64,000 nt of DNA. It comes from Curtobacterium pusillum. Lineage in GTDB: Bacteria > Actinomycetota > Actinomycetes > Actinomycetales > Microbacteriaceae. Each line of letters opens with the position of its first letter. Position 1 is the first letter of the stretch. The stretch is taken from NCBI GenBank assembly GCA_002025645.1, contig CP018783.1:3720001-3784000 (forward strand), written 5' to 3'. The position numbers and the translations under genes are program-made. Below are positions 27,462 to 36,010 of this stretch, one piece after another. Under the pieces are notes generated by a model. The model was not told the DNA's origin. It did not search any database and worked only from the letters and a program-made list of their open reading frames with translations.

Positions 27462-28370
27462 TGCGTGCCGCTGCCCGCGCAGCCGCTGGGAGATGAAGAG
27501 TGCGGCGCGGTCGATGGCCTCGTCGGCTTCGTCGATCATGCCGACGAACGCGGGGAAGACGTGCGGCACGTTCGCGACGACGTCGAGGATCACGTCGACA
27601 TCGGCATTCCGGGCGCGGTCGGCGAGGCGGACGGAGTCGTCGAGGAGCAGCTCGTTCGTCCCGACCTGCAGCAGCAGCGGCGGGAACCCTGCCAGGTCGG
27701 CGTACACCGCCGGAGCGAGCAACGGCTGCGCCGGGTCTTGCCCGTCGAGGTACAGCGCGCCCGTACGGCCCATGCCCTCCAGGGTGAACAGCGGGTCGAC
27801 ACCGTCCTTGCTCGTCATCGACGCACCCGTCCGGGTGTGGTCCAGCCCGGGTGAGAACGCGACGATCCCCGCTGGCAGCGGAAGCCCCGCCTCGCGAGCT
27901 CGGAGCGTCGTCGTCACCGTCAGTCCACCACCCGCCGAGTCGCCGGCGAACACGATCGAGTCGGCCGCCACGCCGTCATCGAGGAGCTGCCGGTACGCGG
28001 CGACGCAGTCGTCGAGGCCAGCAGGGAACGGGTGCTCCGGCGCGAGGCGGTAGTCGAGTGAGATCGCGCGGTACCCGGTGCGCTCGACCAGGTGCGCCGT
28101 CAGCGCGATCGCGGTGTCCGGGGAACCGAGCGAGAACGAACCGCCGTGGAAGTACAGGATCGTGCCGCGGCGGCGACCGTCCTTCGGCTCGACGAGCACC
28201 GCTGGCCGGCCGGCCAGCTCTGTCGACGTCCGCACCACGCCCGACGGGATCGGGAACTGGCTCATGAAGTGCGCGAACCCGGCGCGCATCGCCGCAACCG
28301 GCACGGGCCCGTTCGGCTGCGGCGCCTGACGCAGGGTCGCATCCAGCGTTCGACGTTGTTCGGCGCTCAT
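27456..28370 (-). CDS. alpha/beta hydrolase, HSL-type esterase
   Basis: The 304-aa protein is a hormone-sensitive-lipase-type carboxylesterase. The oxyanion-hole motif reads YFHGGSF (HGGG variant) and the nucleophile elbow is FAGDSAGGGL; the GTNELLLDD and NVPHVFPAF segments provide Asp and His. The ATG at 28370 has AGGAGA 5-6 nt upstream. It is divergent from a MarR regulator across 55 nt that hold a palindromic operator, so its substrate is likely also the regulator's ligand. Confidence 0.88.
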   Translation of the reverse strand: MSAEQRRTLDATLRQAPQPNGPVPVAAMRAGFAHFMSQFPIPSGVVRTSTELAGRPAVLVEPKDGRRRGTILYFHGGSFSLGSPDTAIALTAHLVERTGYRAISLDYRLAPEHPFPAGLDDCVAAYRQLLDDGVAADSIVFAGDSAGGGLTVTTTLRAREAGLPLPAGIVAFSPGLDHTRTGASMTSKDGVDPLFTLEGMGRTGALYLDGQDPAQPLLAPAVYADLAGFPPLLLQVGTNELLLDDSVRLADRARNADVDVILDVVANVPHVFPAFVGMIDEADEAIDRAALFISQRLRGQRHAA

Positions 28371-28392
28371 CAGGTCTCCTCGGATCGTTTGT

Positions 28393-28404
28393 ATGCCGCG
28401 GCAT
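28393..28404. promoter_or_regulatory. MarR-type operator
   Basis: A perfect 12-bp palindrome ATGCCGCGGCAT sits between the divergent starts. A second half-site (TGTATGCCG) recurs at 28418-28426, overlapping the MarR start region. Confidence 0.65.
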
Positions 28405-28412
28405 GTACTGGG

Positions 28413-28418
28413 TAGACT
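28413..28418 (+). promoter_or_regulatory. -10 box for the MarR gene
   Basis: TAGACT lies 7 nt before the GTG at 28426, which supports that leaderless start. Confidence 0.55.
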
Positions 28419-28425
28419 GTATGCC

Positions 28426-28896
28426 GTGGAAGACAAGTTCGCAAGCGACGTGGTGGTGCAGCTCTTCGACGATCTGGTGCGGTGCGAGACGCGCCTGTAC
28501 AACCGCGTCGGTGAGGTCCTCCGTGACGAGCACGGGATCGCAGCGTCACAATTCGAGTACCTGCGGTTCTTCCGTGACCACCCGGGTTCTCGGATCGCCG
28601 AGGTCGCCGCGAACTTCGCGGCCGGAGTGGGCGCGATCAGCAAGGGCGTTGACCGGCTCGAGCAGCGCGGGTGGGTCGTGCGTCACCCGAACCCGGCCGA
28701 TGGCCGCTCGTCTCTGGTCAGCCTCACGCCAGCAGGGCACGATCTCGTGCGGGACGCGGAACCGACCTTCCGCGTGCACCTGGCCGAGGTCCTCGACCGC
28801 GCGCTCGTCGCAGCCGATGTCGAAGCCGTGGGGGCCGCGTTCGCACGACTGCGCTCCCTCCTCGAGCAGGAACGCATCGGTCTCCCCATCGGATGA
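28426..28896 (+). CDS. MarR-family regulator
   Basis: The 156-aa protein is a winged-helix MarR regulator. The recognition region (SRIAEVAANFAAGVGAISKGVDRLEQRGWVVRHPNPADGRSSLVSLT) includes the typical DGR wing. The GTG at 28426 follows a -10 box; the alternative ATG at 28393 would overlap the operator. It probably represses the divergent esterase and itself. Confidence 0.88.
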   Translation: MEDKFASDVVVQLFDDLVRCETRLYNRVGEVLRDEHGIAASQFEYLRFFRDHPGSRIAEVAANFAAGVGAISKGVDRLEQRGWVVRHPNPADGRSSLVSLTPAGHDLVRDAEPTFRVHLAEVLDRALVAADVEAVGAAFARLRSLLEQERIGLPIG

Positions 28897-28942
28897 ACGT
28901 CACCGACATCGGGGGGATGTCCTCGCTGTCGTTCCTGTCCTG

Positions 28943-28973
28943 TTCGTATCGATAGACGATCGTCTGCCGAACG
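28943..28973. terminator. bidirectional hairpin
   Basis: Nested inverted repeats, outer GTTCG and CGAAC and inner perfect AGACGATCGTCT, lie between the convergent MarR and membrane protein genes. Confidence 0.5.
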
Positions 28974-28997
28974 ATGCGCAGGGCCGGTGGTGCCCCG

Positions 28998-29372
28998 CTA
29001 GGTCCCAAGGATCGAGAGGATTCCGAGTACGACGAGGACCACGCTCCCGATACACCCGGCGACCCCGATGAGGGTGGCGGTCTGAGCGAACGTGCGAGCA
29101 GCCCCTTCGGCGTGGAACCGGTCCTGAGCCGCGGGGGCCAGGAGCGTTGCGGCGACGGCGACCGGAAGCGAGGTGATCCATGTGAGGCTCAGAAGCCCAG
29201 TGGCAGCCACGACTTCCGGGTCTCGGGCTCGGAGCACCCCTCGGCCGTCTGCTGGGAACGCGGCGTCCATTCGGACGAAGTGCAGGTACACGACCACACA
29301 GAACAAAGCGCACGTGGCCAAGAGCACGAGAGCAGCCACCGGCAGGGCCCAACCGAACACCCGCTCCCGCAT
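28998..29372 (-). CDS. small four-helix membrane protein
   Basis: The 124-aa protein has about four hydrophobic helices (WALPVAALVLLATCALFCVVVYL; EVVAATGLLSLTWITSL; VAVAATLLAPA; ATLIGVAGCIGSVVLVVLGIL). No family is recognised. The start is ATG 29372, with a GAGGGG site upstream; ATG 29414 is possible. It opens a run of leftward genes in a stretch that looks less GC-rich than the core. Confidence 0.55.
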   Translation of the reverse strand: MRERVFGWALPVAALVLLATCALFCVVVYLHFVRMDAAFPADGRGVLRARDPEVVAATGLLSLTWITSLPVAVAATLLAPAAQDRFHAEGAARTFAQTATLIGVAGCIGSVVLVVLGILSILGT

Positions 29373-29452
29373 CCCACCCCTCACACCTTCAGCCTCCCAG
29401 ACCGGATAGGGCAAATCATGGCCGAGAGGGTGAGGAACTTCCTGCCGAGTGC

Positions 29453-29478
29453 GTCCGGTAGCCGATCCGCTACCGGAC
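29453..29478. terminator. hairpin terminator of the 2H phosphoesterase gene
   Basis: Perfect 10-bp arms GTCCGGTAGC and GCTACCGGAC with a 6-nt loop cover the stop codon of the leftward gene. Confidence 0.65.
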
Positions 29479-30132
29479 GGTGTGGAGGACTTCGAGCCTC
29501 ATCGAGTCCTTCGACACCCGATAGCGCGCGAGTGCGACGGTGGCTCCCGCCATGTCGCCGAACTGCATGCGCCTGTGTTGCTGGACGTAGTCGGCCACGG
29601 ACGGCTCGGGTACTGCTTGCCGGTGGACGCTGATGGAGATGTGCGAGGTGTCGCGGACGAACGCCATCGGCGGCGCGACACCGTCGTGCAGGTCCGCCGC
29701 CGCCGCACGCATCTGTCGCCGGATCGGTTCCAGCGTCCCGTCGTCACAGCCCTGCACGAACACGCCGGCGGGGGAGCCGCCGAGCCCGATCAACCGGACG
29801 TTGACGTGCAGCAAGTCGCGATGCCGCTCGATTGCGTCGACGTAGTGATCGATCGTCGTCTGCGCGATCTCGTCGCGGTAGGGCTCCAGGCTCGTGACTG
29901 TCAGGTGCAGACCGGCGGCACTGTAGACGTGGTGGGTTCCGTTGTAGAGGCTGCCGAGTTCCGCAGCGGCTGCGCACACAGGTGCAGCGACGTGCGCAGG
30001 TGGAAGCAGGACGAGGCTGAGGCCCCAGCGTGGGTCACCGTCGACGGGAGCGTGATCGACACGGAGGGTGCCCTCGTACAAGGAACGCCGCGCTTCGTCC
30101 CAGAGAACGTCGTACTTCCCACCGGTCGTCAT
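29470..30132 (-). CDS. 2H phosphoesterase-like (LigT/2'-5' RNA ligase-type) protein
   Basis: The 220-aa protein carries two spaced His-x-(T/S)-x motifs, HLTVTSL (about residue 76) and HISISVHR (about residue 165). These define the 2H phosphoesterase superfamily of cyclic phosphodiesterases. The flanking strand pattern (GLSLVLLPP, VNVRLIGLG, GVFVQG) fits that fold. The substrate, a cyclic nucleotide or RNA end, is unknown. The ATG at 30132 has TAACGT 6 nt upstream (leaderless). Confidence 0.7.
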   Translation of the reverse strand: MTTGGKYDVLWDEARRSLYEGTLRVDHAPVDGDPRWGLSLVLLPPAHVAAPVCAAAAELGSLYNGTHHVYSAAGLHLTVTSLEPYRDEIAQTTIDHYVDAIERHRDLLHVNVRLIGLGGSPAGVFVQGCDDGTLEPIRRQMRAAAADLHDGVAPPMAFVRDTSHISISVHRQAVPEPSVADYVQQHRRMQFGDMAGATVALARYRVSKDSMRLEVLHTVR

Positions 30133-30138
30133 CTCTCG

Positions 30139-30144
30139 ACGTTA
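30139..30144 (-). promoter_or_regulatory. -10 box for the 2H gene
   Basis: TAACGT on the minus strand ends 6 nt before the ATG at 30132. Confidence 0.5.
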
Positions 30145-30247
30145 TCGGCCCGTCGCGACGCGCTGGGTGTGCACCGATAGCCGGTCAGCTGCCGGACGGC
30201 GGCCATGTCCTGCCCGGCGGGCTCTGTGCGCAGTAGCGCGAGTTGTC

Positions 30248-30466
30248 CTAGTGCGAGCCTCGGGGACGGCACATCCCGCCGACGACTCCCACCATCATGC
30301 CGACCATCGAAACAGCGAGGCCGATGTGCCAAGACCCGGTGAGCTGGAGGACAAGCCCGACCACGAAGGCGAGCGCACCCAGGAGGAGTGCCGCGAGCCA
30401 GCCCGGAACCTTCATGAGCCGAGCTTGCCACTGTCGCCTCTTCGCGTCCGGCAGCCAATCCGCCAT
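30248..30466 (-). CDS. small two-helix membrane protein
   Basis: About 72 residues: a basic N-terminus (MADWLPDAKRRQWQARLMKVPG) and two hydrophobic helices (LAALLLGALAFVVGLVLQL and IGLAVSMVGMMVGVVGGM), ending RPRGSH. The family is unknown. The start could also be the upstream codon at 30505 or the ATG at 30415. The gene is divergent from a GNAT gene with 30 nt between starts. Confidence 0.4.
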   Translation of the reverse strand: MADWLPDAKRRQWQARLMKVPGWLAALLLGALAFVVGLVLQLTGSWHIGLAVSMVGMMVGVVGGMCRPRGSH

Positions 30467-30496
30467 CGAACGCGCGATGGATGATGGAATGACGCT

Positions 30497-30982
30497 ATGG
30501 CGCAATCGACAGTCCGTCCTGCGCGGGAGTCAGACGCCGCTGGGATTGCGGCCGTCCATATCCATGCGTGGCGCGAGGCATACGCGCACTTGATGCCTGC
30601 GGAGTTCCTGACGGCACTCGACGAGGGACGACGAGAGACTGGCTGGCGCACGATCATCGCTGACGAGGTCACCGACGTCCTCATTGCGCTCGACGGAGAG
30701 GAGATCATCGGCTGGGCATCTGCGGGATCCGTCAGGGATGAGTCTGCTCCCGCCCTCCGCGAGCTCGAGGGCATCTACGTCCTCGCGTCCGCCTACGGAT
30801 CGGGCGCAGGCCAGCAGCTCCTGGATGCCGCAGTCGGCGACGATGCGGCGTTCTCGTGGATGGCCGACGACAATCCCCGCGCCGAGGCTTTCTACCGGCG
30901 CAACAGATTCGAGCGCGACGGAGCTGAGAAGACGGAGTCCTTTGGCGGGGCATCCGTCAGCGTCGTGCGTCTGTCTCGATAG
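30497..30982 (+). CDS. GNAT-family N-acetyltransferase
   Basis: The 161-aa protein has the GNAT layout: TVRPARESDAAGIAAVHIHAWREAY at the N-terminus, the central LEGIYVLASAYGSGAGQQLLDAA acetyl-CoA-binding motif (a variant of RxxGxG/A), and NPRAEAFYRRNRFERDG near the end. The substrate is unknown. Confidence 0.85.
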   Translation: MAQSTVRPARESDAAGIAAVHIHAWREAYAHLMPAEFLTALDEGRRETGWRTIIADEVTDVLIALDGEEIIGWASAGSVRDESAPALRELEGIYVLASAYGSGAGQQLLDAAVGDDAAFSWMADDNPRAEAFYRRNRFERDGAEKTESFGGASVSVVRLSR

Positions 30983-31044
30983 CCGATCCGCTTCCGACCC
31001 CTGCGAGCTCGAGCGGGCTCGTGTCAGGATGGCTGCAAGGGCGA

Positions 31045-31557
31045 TCAGCGCACGATCTTGCGCTGCAGGCTTCGAAGGCGACGCAGCGCGTCAGCATCGC
31101 AGATACCCGTGCTCGTCTCCCAGTCGGTTCCGGCACCGATGACGTCGGAGGCGAACACCAATTCTGTCGCAAGCAAGGTTCTGCGCCAGTCCACGGACGA
31201 CATCGATGCGCCCTGTGTCAGACACGCTTCAATGCGCCGACTTTGAACGAAGAAGTCATCCACGTTCTCGAAGCCGATGGCTCCGGCCAAAGCTTCCGTG
31301 AGACTCGCGGGTCCGCCCCACTCCCGCAGGCCCGCGCGCAGGACATTCACCTCGTCGTCAGTGATCTCAAGATCCGGAGCGGTTGGCACGCAGAGCAGCG
31401 TCGCACACCAGGCCCAAGGACTGTCGTCGGGCACGCGGTGCTCCCTCGGCGCAACGCGCACGTTGAACCTCAGCTGACCCACGATGCCCCGATTGTCGTC
31501 GGCTCGATTGCCGACCGGCGCGCGGGACGGCGGCAGCAAGCGGCTCACCCGGTCCAA
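31045..31557 (-). CDS. hypothetical protein with TTG start
   Basis: A 170-aa frame with no recognised family. The C-terminal half is rich in charged, helical segments (ITDDEVNVLRAGLREWGGPASLTEALAGAIGFENVDDFFVQ, DADALRRLRSLQRK). I placed the start at TTG 31557, which has GGAGG 8 nt upstream; the frame stays open to 31809, but that part is a mix of a pseudogene fragment and non-coding sequence. Codon use looks less GC-rich than its neighbours. It may be a recent acquisition. Confidence 0.4.
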   Translation of the reverse strand: MDRVSRLLPPSRAPVGNRADDNRGIVGQLRFNVRVAPREHRVPDDSPWAWCATLLCVPTAPDLEITDDEVNVLRAGLREWGGPASLTEALAGAIGFENVDDFFVQSRRIEACLTQGASMSSVDWRRTLLATELVFASDVIGAGTDWETSTGICDADALRRLRSLQRKIVR

Positions 31558-31743
31558 GCCGTTGCCTCCGGTCGCTCCGGATCTCGTCAGGGACCACGCC
31601 GGAGGAATGATCTGTCGGCAGAGCGACGTGACGGACGGCGCGGAGCAAGAACGCCTCGAACCGCTCATGAACCCGAATGGCGGTGAACAGGCCAGCACCC
31701 GGTAGGTCGAAGCACCGCGGGGCCGGACCGGAGCGCTGAAGAT

Positions 31744-31928
31744 CGCGATCTCCGCGGAGGACCCGACGAGGTCGGCGGCGAAGAGCATGCCCGCCGGCTC
31801 CATCGGCACGCCGACCCGCCCGGAACGCCCGTCTGCGTGCGCGCGGTAGCGGGCCTCCTGCTCCGCGGTGTCGGTCGGGATGACGACCAGGCCCTGCGAG
31901 ACCCGGGCGGTGGCGGTGGCGGTGGGTG
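31744..31928 (-). pseudogene. fragment of a luciferase-like monooxygenase gene
   Basis: About 185 nt nearly identical to 37507-37690, in the same orientation. It encodes part of the monooxygenase (GRSGRVGVP..PAGMLFAADLVGSSAEIA) with a 6-nt in-frame deletion. Both ends of the parent gene are missing and it lacks a start. It abuts the quinone reductase gene start. Confidence 0.85.
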
Positions 31929-31940
31929 AGGATGGGGCAC

Positions 31941-32897
31941 ATGGGCTTCGCCGACGTTCCCGACACCGTCCGGTCTCGGCGCGTGGTCTTCCGGCGCTTC
32001 GGCGGTCCGGAGGTCCTCGAGGTCGAGTCCCGTCCGGTGCCTGTCCCGGCTCCCGGCCAGGTGCGCGTGCGGGTCGCTGCGGCAGGTGTCAACCCGGTCG
32101 ACTGGAAGCTCTTCAGCGGCCGGCCGATGCACGATGCCTACGAGCGGCACCTGCCGTCTGGGAACGGCTACGACTTCGCCGGCACCGTCGACGCGCTGGG
32201 GTCGGGCATCACCGGGTGGGAGGTCGGTGACCGGGTCTTCGGCGGGCTACGGTACGAGGCACAGGCCGATCACCTCGTGATCGATCCGGCCGGGTTGGTC
32301 GAGGTCCCGGCGGGCCTGTCGCTGACGGTCGCCGGGGCGCTCAACGTGGTCGGGCGGACGGCGTGGGCGTCGGTCTCATCGCAGGACGTCGGGCCGGGCA
32401 CGACGGTGCTCGTCAGCGGAGCGTCCGGTGGCGTCGGGGTGCTGACCGCGGGACTCTGCCGACTCCGCGGGGCGCGGGTGATCGGGACGGCGTCGCCCGG
32501 GAGGCACGACGTCCTCCGCGCTCGAGGGATCGAGCCGGTCGCGTACGGTTCGGGACTCGTGGACCGGCTCCGGACGGTGGCACCAGGTGGGATCGACGTG
32601 GTCCTCGACACCGTCGGGCACGGGACCGTCGAGAGCGCGCTGGAGCTCGGCGTCCCGAGCGGACGGATCAACACCGTGGCGGACTACGCAGCGAGGGATG
32701 CCCACGGCGTGCGAGGAGTCGGGGGCGCCGACGCCGGTGTCGACGAACTCGGCCTGGTCGCGGGGTTGCTCGCGGCCGGCGACCTCGAGCTCCCGATCGA
32801 TGCCGAGTACGACCTCGTCGATGTCCGGGCCGCGTACGCGCGGTCGATGGACGGGCACGCCGCCGGGAAGATCGTCCTCCGCACCGACCGTGGTTGA
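31941..32897 (+). CDS. NADPH:quinone reductase-like MDR oxidoreductase
   Basis: The protein (318 aa) is a zinc-less medium-chain dehydrogenase. The GroES-like domain has AAGVNPVDWKLFSG and GYDFAGTV; the Rossmann motif is VLVSGASGGVGVLTAGL. I favour ATG 31941, with GAGGAT 7 nt upstream; ATG 31932 and GTG 31926 are also in frame but overlap the pseudogene end. It probably reduces quinones or enones. Confidence 0.85.
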   Translation: MGFADVPDTVRSRRVVFRRFGGPEVLEVESRPVPVPAPGQVRVRVAAAGVNPVDWKLFSGRPMHDAYERHLPSGNGYDFAGTVDALGSGITGWEVGDRVFGGLRYEAQADHLVIDPAGLVEVPAGLSLTVAGALNVVGRTAWASVSSQDVGPGTTVLVSGASGGVGVLTAGLCRLRGARVIGTASPGRHDVLRARGIEPVAYGSGLVDRLRTVAPGGIDVVLDTVGHGTVESALELGVPSGRINTVADYAARDAHGVRGVGGADAGVDELGLVAGLLAAGDLELPIDAEYDLVDVRAAYARSMDGHAAGKIVLRTDRG

Positions 32898-32920
32898 CCC
32901 GAGCGTGCTCCCCGCGGCGG

Positions 32921-33433
32921 TCAGCGCTCGAGCCGGAAGACCGCGAGCATGCCGCCGGACGACGCCGGCTGGGTCTCCCGGGCGGGCTGCCGCACGAAGC
33001 CGAGCTGCTGGTAGAGCGCCTGGGAAGCGGTGTTCTGCGGCCCGGTGTCGAGGATCACGGCGTCGACGTCCCAAGTCCACGCCCGGTCGATCGCGGCGGT
33101 CGTCAGCGCTCGTGCGATGCCGGTCCGACGGGCCTCGGGGACGACGGCGAGCAGGCGGACCTCGGCCTCTCGGACCCGTGCCTGCCGGGTGAGCGACGCC
33201 CCGGGCGGCAGGAGCGTCGCGGTCCCGACGGGGTGGTCGGCCGCGTCGATGGCGACGAGCAGGTCACCGTCCGCGGCACGCGCTGTGGCGTCGAGCAGGA
33301 GCGCGCGACGCTCCGGGGTCGGTTGCCGTGCGCCGGGCAGGTCGTGCCCGAACCCGCGGAAGGTGACGAGTCCGACGGTGTCGTGCTCGTCCGGACGCGC
33401 GAGCCGGACCCGGTGCGTGTCGACGGCGCTCAT
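32921..33433 (-). CDS. GNAT-family N-acetyltransferase
   Basis: The 170-aa protein starts MSAVDTHRVRLARPDEHD and shows the acetyl-CoA motif EVRLLAVVPEARRTGIARALTTAAI (R-x-x-G-I-A) and the LDTGPQNTASQALYQQLGFVRQ segment. The substrate is unknown. It converges on the quinone reductase gene (23 nt between stops). Confidence 0.85.
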   Translation of the reverse strand: MSAVDTHRVRLARPDEHDTVGLVTFRGFGHDLPGARQPTPERRALLLDATARAADGDLLVAIDAADHPVGTATLLPPGASLTRQARVREAEVRLLAVVPEARRTGIARALTTAAIDRAWTWDVDAVILDTGPQNTASQALYQQLGFVRQPARETQPASSGGMLAVFRLER

Positions 33434-33499
33434 GCCTGCTCGGAGCACCTCGGGCTGCCGGTGCGGGCGGTCACCGAGACGGTCGCCGCGTGAGCGGAC

Positions 33500-33533
33500 G
33501 GGAGGCGCGGTGCAGGTCGACACCGTGCCTCCC
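33500..33533. terminator. inverted-pair hairpin of the GGAGGCRCGG family
   Basis: Arms GGGAGGCGCGGTG and CACCGTGCCTCCC (13 bp with one G-U pair) enclose 8 nt. It lies downstream of the leftward LacI gene. Confidence 0.65.
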
Positions 33534-33613
33534 AGCGGAACCACGGTCCCGACCGCGCTGCTCGGTGTCGCGCGGCAGACAATCTGCTCCGGGTGGAGCG
33601 CTGGCCGTCCGGC

Positions 33614-34612
33614 TCAGGCGCTCGAGCGGACCACGAGGCCGGGATGGAGCGGTGGTGTCGCCGGCGGCTCGTCCCCGTCGATGCCTGCCTGCAACACCCG
33701 GGCGAGGTGCGTCACGAGGACGTCCTGCTCGTGGTCGATGGTCGTCAGCGGCGGGTCGGCGAACGGTCCGAGCGGGATGTCGTCGGCGCCGATGACGGCG
33801 ATGTCCACCGGGGCGGCCAGACCCTGCCCGCGCATCGCGCTGAGGAGGGCGAACGCGTAGTCGTCGCTGTAGGCGCACACCGCGGTGATCCGCTGCGCCG
33901 TCGGAACGTCCCACCACCGAAGCAGGGCGGCGGCGACGCCGGCGGCGGTGAGGTCGGTGTGCTGGACGACGGGGCGGTCGAGTCCGAGGTCGAGGCACGC
34001 TGCCTCTGCCCCCTCGATCCGCAGGCGGCTGAAGACCTGGTCGTGCTCGGCGACGGGCGCGAGGTAGCCGAGCCGTCGGTGTCCGCGAGCCGCGAGGTGC
34101 TCCACCTGGAGCGACCCGACGAGCGTGCCTCGCGCGAGCAGCGGGTTGTCGGTGTGTTCCGCGTCCCAGAGGAGCCCGTGGGCAACGAAGACGCCCGAGC
34201 GTTCCATGGCCTGCCGTTCTCCCTGGGCGACGCGGTCGAGCAGCAGGACCGCCGCCGGCATGATCGCCTTCCACAGTTCCTCGACAGGGACGCCCTGCTT
34301 GAGACGCCGGGTGACCGGCTGGAGGTCCATCTGCTCGAGCTGGTCGGTGAGGCCGTCGACGAAGCCCGACATCGCGTAGCCGAGCGGCCAGTCCGGCAGC
34401 ACGATGAGGACGATGTTCGACCGGCCGAGGCGCAGGGCACGGGCCGCCGCGGACGGCGTGTAGTTCAGCTCACGCGCGGCTTCGAGCACGCGTTGCCGGG
34501 TCTCCTCGGGGATCCGCGTGTGTGACTTGTTGTTGAGGACGTAGCTCACGGTCGCCTGTGACACCTGTGCGGCCTTCGCCACCTGCGTCGCCGTGACCCG
34601 CTTGCCCGCCAT
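33614..34612 (-). CDS. LacI-family transcriptional regulator
   Basis: The 332-aa protein has an N-terminal LacI helix-turn-helix (TATQVAKAAQVSQATVSYVLNNKSHTRIPEETRQRVLEAARELNYTPSAAARAL) and a periplasmic-binding-like sensor domain ending with VDIAVIGADDIPLGPFADPPLTTIDHEQ. The ATG at 34612 has TAGGAT 6 nt upstream (leaderless); GTG 34615 is less likely. It is divergent from an MFS transporter-esterase operon, which it probably represses. Confidence 0.9.
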   Translation of the reverse strand: MAGKRVTATQVAKAAQVSQATVSYVLNNKSHTRIPEETRQRVLEAARELNYTPSAAARALRLGRSNIVLIVLPDWPLGYAMSGFVDGLTDQLEQMDLQPVTRRLKQGVPVEELWKAIMPAAVLLLDRVAQGERQAMERSGVFVAHGLLWDAEHTDNPLLARGTLVGSLQVEHLAARGHRRLGYLAPVAEHDQVFSRLRIEGAEAACLDLGLDRPVVQHTDLTAAGVAAALLRWWDVPTAQRITAVCAYSDDYAFALLSAMRGQGLAAPVDIAVIGADDIPLGPFADPPLTTIDHEQDVLVTHLARVLQAGIDGDEPPATPPLHPGLVVRSSA

Positions 34613-34618
34613 CACTCG

Positions 34619-34624
34619 ATCCTA
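34619..34624 (-). promoter_or_regulatory. -10 box for the LacI gene
   Basis: TAGGAT on the minus strand lies 6 nt before the ATG at 34612. Confidence 0.5.
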
Positions 34625-34679
34625 CCGACGGACGGCCAGCGCCCCGAGTTGCGATGCGGATCGGAACGATGGATGCTTA

Positions 34680-34687
34680 TACGTATC
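34680..34687. promoter_or_regulatory. possible LacI operator
   Basis: The palindrome ATACGTAT, unusually AT-rich for this genome, lies between the divergent LacI and MFS genes, about 43 nt before the MFS start. Confidence 0.45.
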
Positions 34688-34729
34688 ACCACCCTTCACC
34701 ACCCCACTCCCGATGGCGAGAGACCCGCG

Positions 34730-36010
34730 ATGCCCCTGGACCCCACCACCCCCATCCCACCCGCCGCCGCGACGCGCACCGCAGCGCTGCCGGACGTGCG
34801 TGCCGGCTTCGTCCTGATCTACGCTCTGGCGTCGTTCGGCGCACTGCTGGTGCTCCTGACGCCGTCGCTCGAGAGTCTCGCGCTCCGCATCGACGCCACC
34901 GTGCCGGCTGCGGATGCGCCCGGCGCGCTGGGAACCGTGCTCACGTTCGGCTTGATCCTGCAGGTCCTCGCGCTCCCGACGATCGGCCGCCTCAGCGACC
35001 GAACCCGGTCGCGTCTCGGCCGCCGCCGCCCGTGGATCCTGGCCGGCGTCGCCGGTTTCCTGGTCGGTTCGGTCGTGATGGCCCTCGTGCCGACGATCAC
35101 CGGACTGACGGTCGGCTACGCGATCCTGTCCGTCTCGGGAAGCTCTTGCGTCGCCGCGGTGCTCGCCGTGATGTCGGACCGGGTCCCGGTCCGCCAACGT
35201 GGCATCGTGTCGGCGTTCCTCGGCCTCGGGACCGTCGTCGCACTCATCGTCGGATCGGTCATCGTCGCCGCCGTCCCGGCGAACTCCGGGGGGATGTTCG
35301 TCGTGCCCGCGATCGTCGGTGCGGTGTTCCTCGTGCTCTTCGCGGTCCTCATGGGCGACCGGTCCAGTGCAGCCGACGAGCCGCTCCCCGAGCTCAGCCC
35401 GGCACTGCTGCTGTCGACGTTCTGGGTGAGCCCCCGCCGGTACCCGGACTTCGGATGGGCGTACCTGAGTCGGTTCCTCCTGCAGCTCGCCTACGCGTTC
35501 CTGACGACGTACCAGGCCTTCTACCTCATCAGCCACCTCGACGTCCCGGCGCGGGACGTACCCGGGAAGGTGCTCACCGGGACGCTGCTGCTGGGTGTCG
35601 CGACGATCGTCTCCAGCGTCGTCGCCGGGCGGTACTCCGACAAGCTCGGTCGCCGCAAGGTGTTCGTGATCACGGCGGCCTTCATCACCGCGGGGGCGCT
35701 CAGCGTCATCGCCGGCGCCGCGGACCTGCAGCTCTTCTACGTGGGCCTCGTGCTCGGCGGGATCGGGTACGGCGGGTACACGGCCGTCGACCTCGCGCTC
35801 GCCACGGACGTGCTGCCGAACCCGGACGACGCCGCCAACGACCTCGCCATCTTCAACACCGCCTCGACCCTGCCGCAGGCCCTCGCGCCCGCGATCGCGC
35901 CCGCGATCCTCGCCGTCGCCGGGCAGTCCTACCCCGTGCTGTACGTCGTCGCCGCAGTGGTCGCGGTCGTCGGTGGTTTCGTCGTGTTCCGCGTCAAGGC
36001 CGTGCGGTGA
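34730..36010 (+). CDS. MFS transporter (GPH/SLC45-like)
   Basis: The 426-aa protein has twelve likely membrane helices. The loop motif GRLSDRTRSRLGRRRPWIL after helix 2 and its repeat GRYSDKLGRRKVF in the second half match MFS proteins related to glycoside-pentoside-hexuronide symporters. It forms an operon with a carboxylesterase (GTGA overlap) and probably imports an esterified or glycosidic substrate that the esterase cleaves. Confidence 0.8.
   Translation: MPLDPTTPIPPAAATRTAALPDVRAGFVLIYALASFGALLVLLTPSLESLALRIDATVPAADAPGALGTVLTFGLILQVLALPTIGRLSDRTRSRLGRRRPWILAGVAGFLVGSVVMALVPTITGLTVGYAILSVSGSSCVAAVLAVMSDRVPVRQRGIVSAFLGLGTVVALIVGSVIVAAVPANSGGMFVVPAIVGAVFLVLFAVLMGDRSSAADEPLPELSPALLLSTFWVSPRRYPDFGWAYLSRFLLQLAYAFLTTYQAFYLISHLDVPARDVPGKVLTGTLLLGVATIVSSVVAGRYSDKLGRRKVFVITAAFITAGALSVIAGAADLQLFYVGLVLGGIGYGGYTAVDLALATDVLPNPDDAANDLAIFNTASTLPQALAPAIAPAILAVAGQSYPVLYVVAAVVAVVGGFVVFRVKAVR

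Noticed and set aside
31558..31809. N-terminal extension of the orphan protein to 31809
   Set aside because: This part is a monooxygenase gene fragment plus non-coding sequence with no ribosome site at its start.
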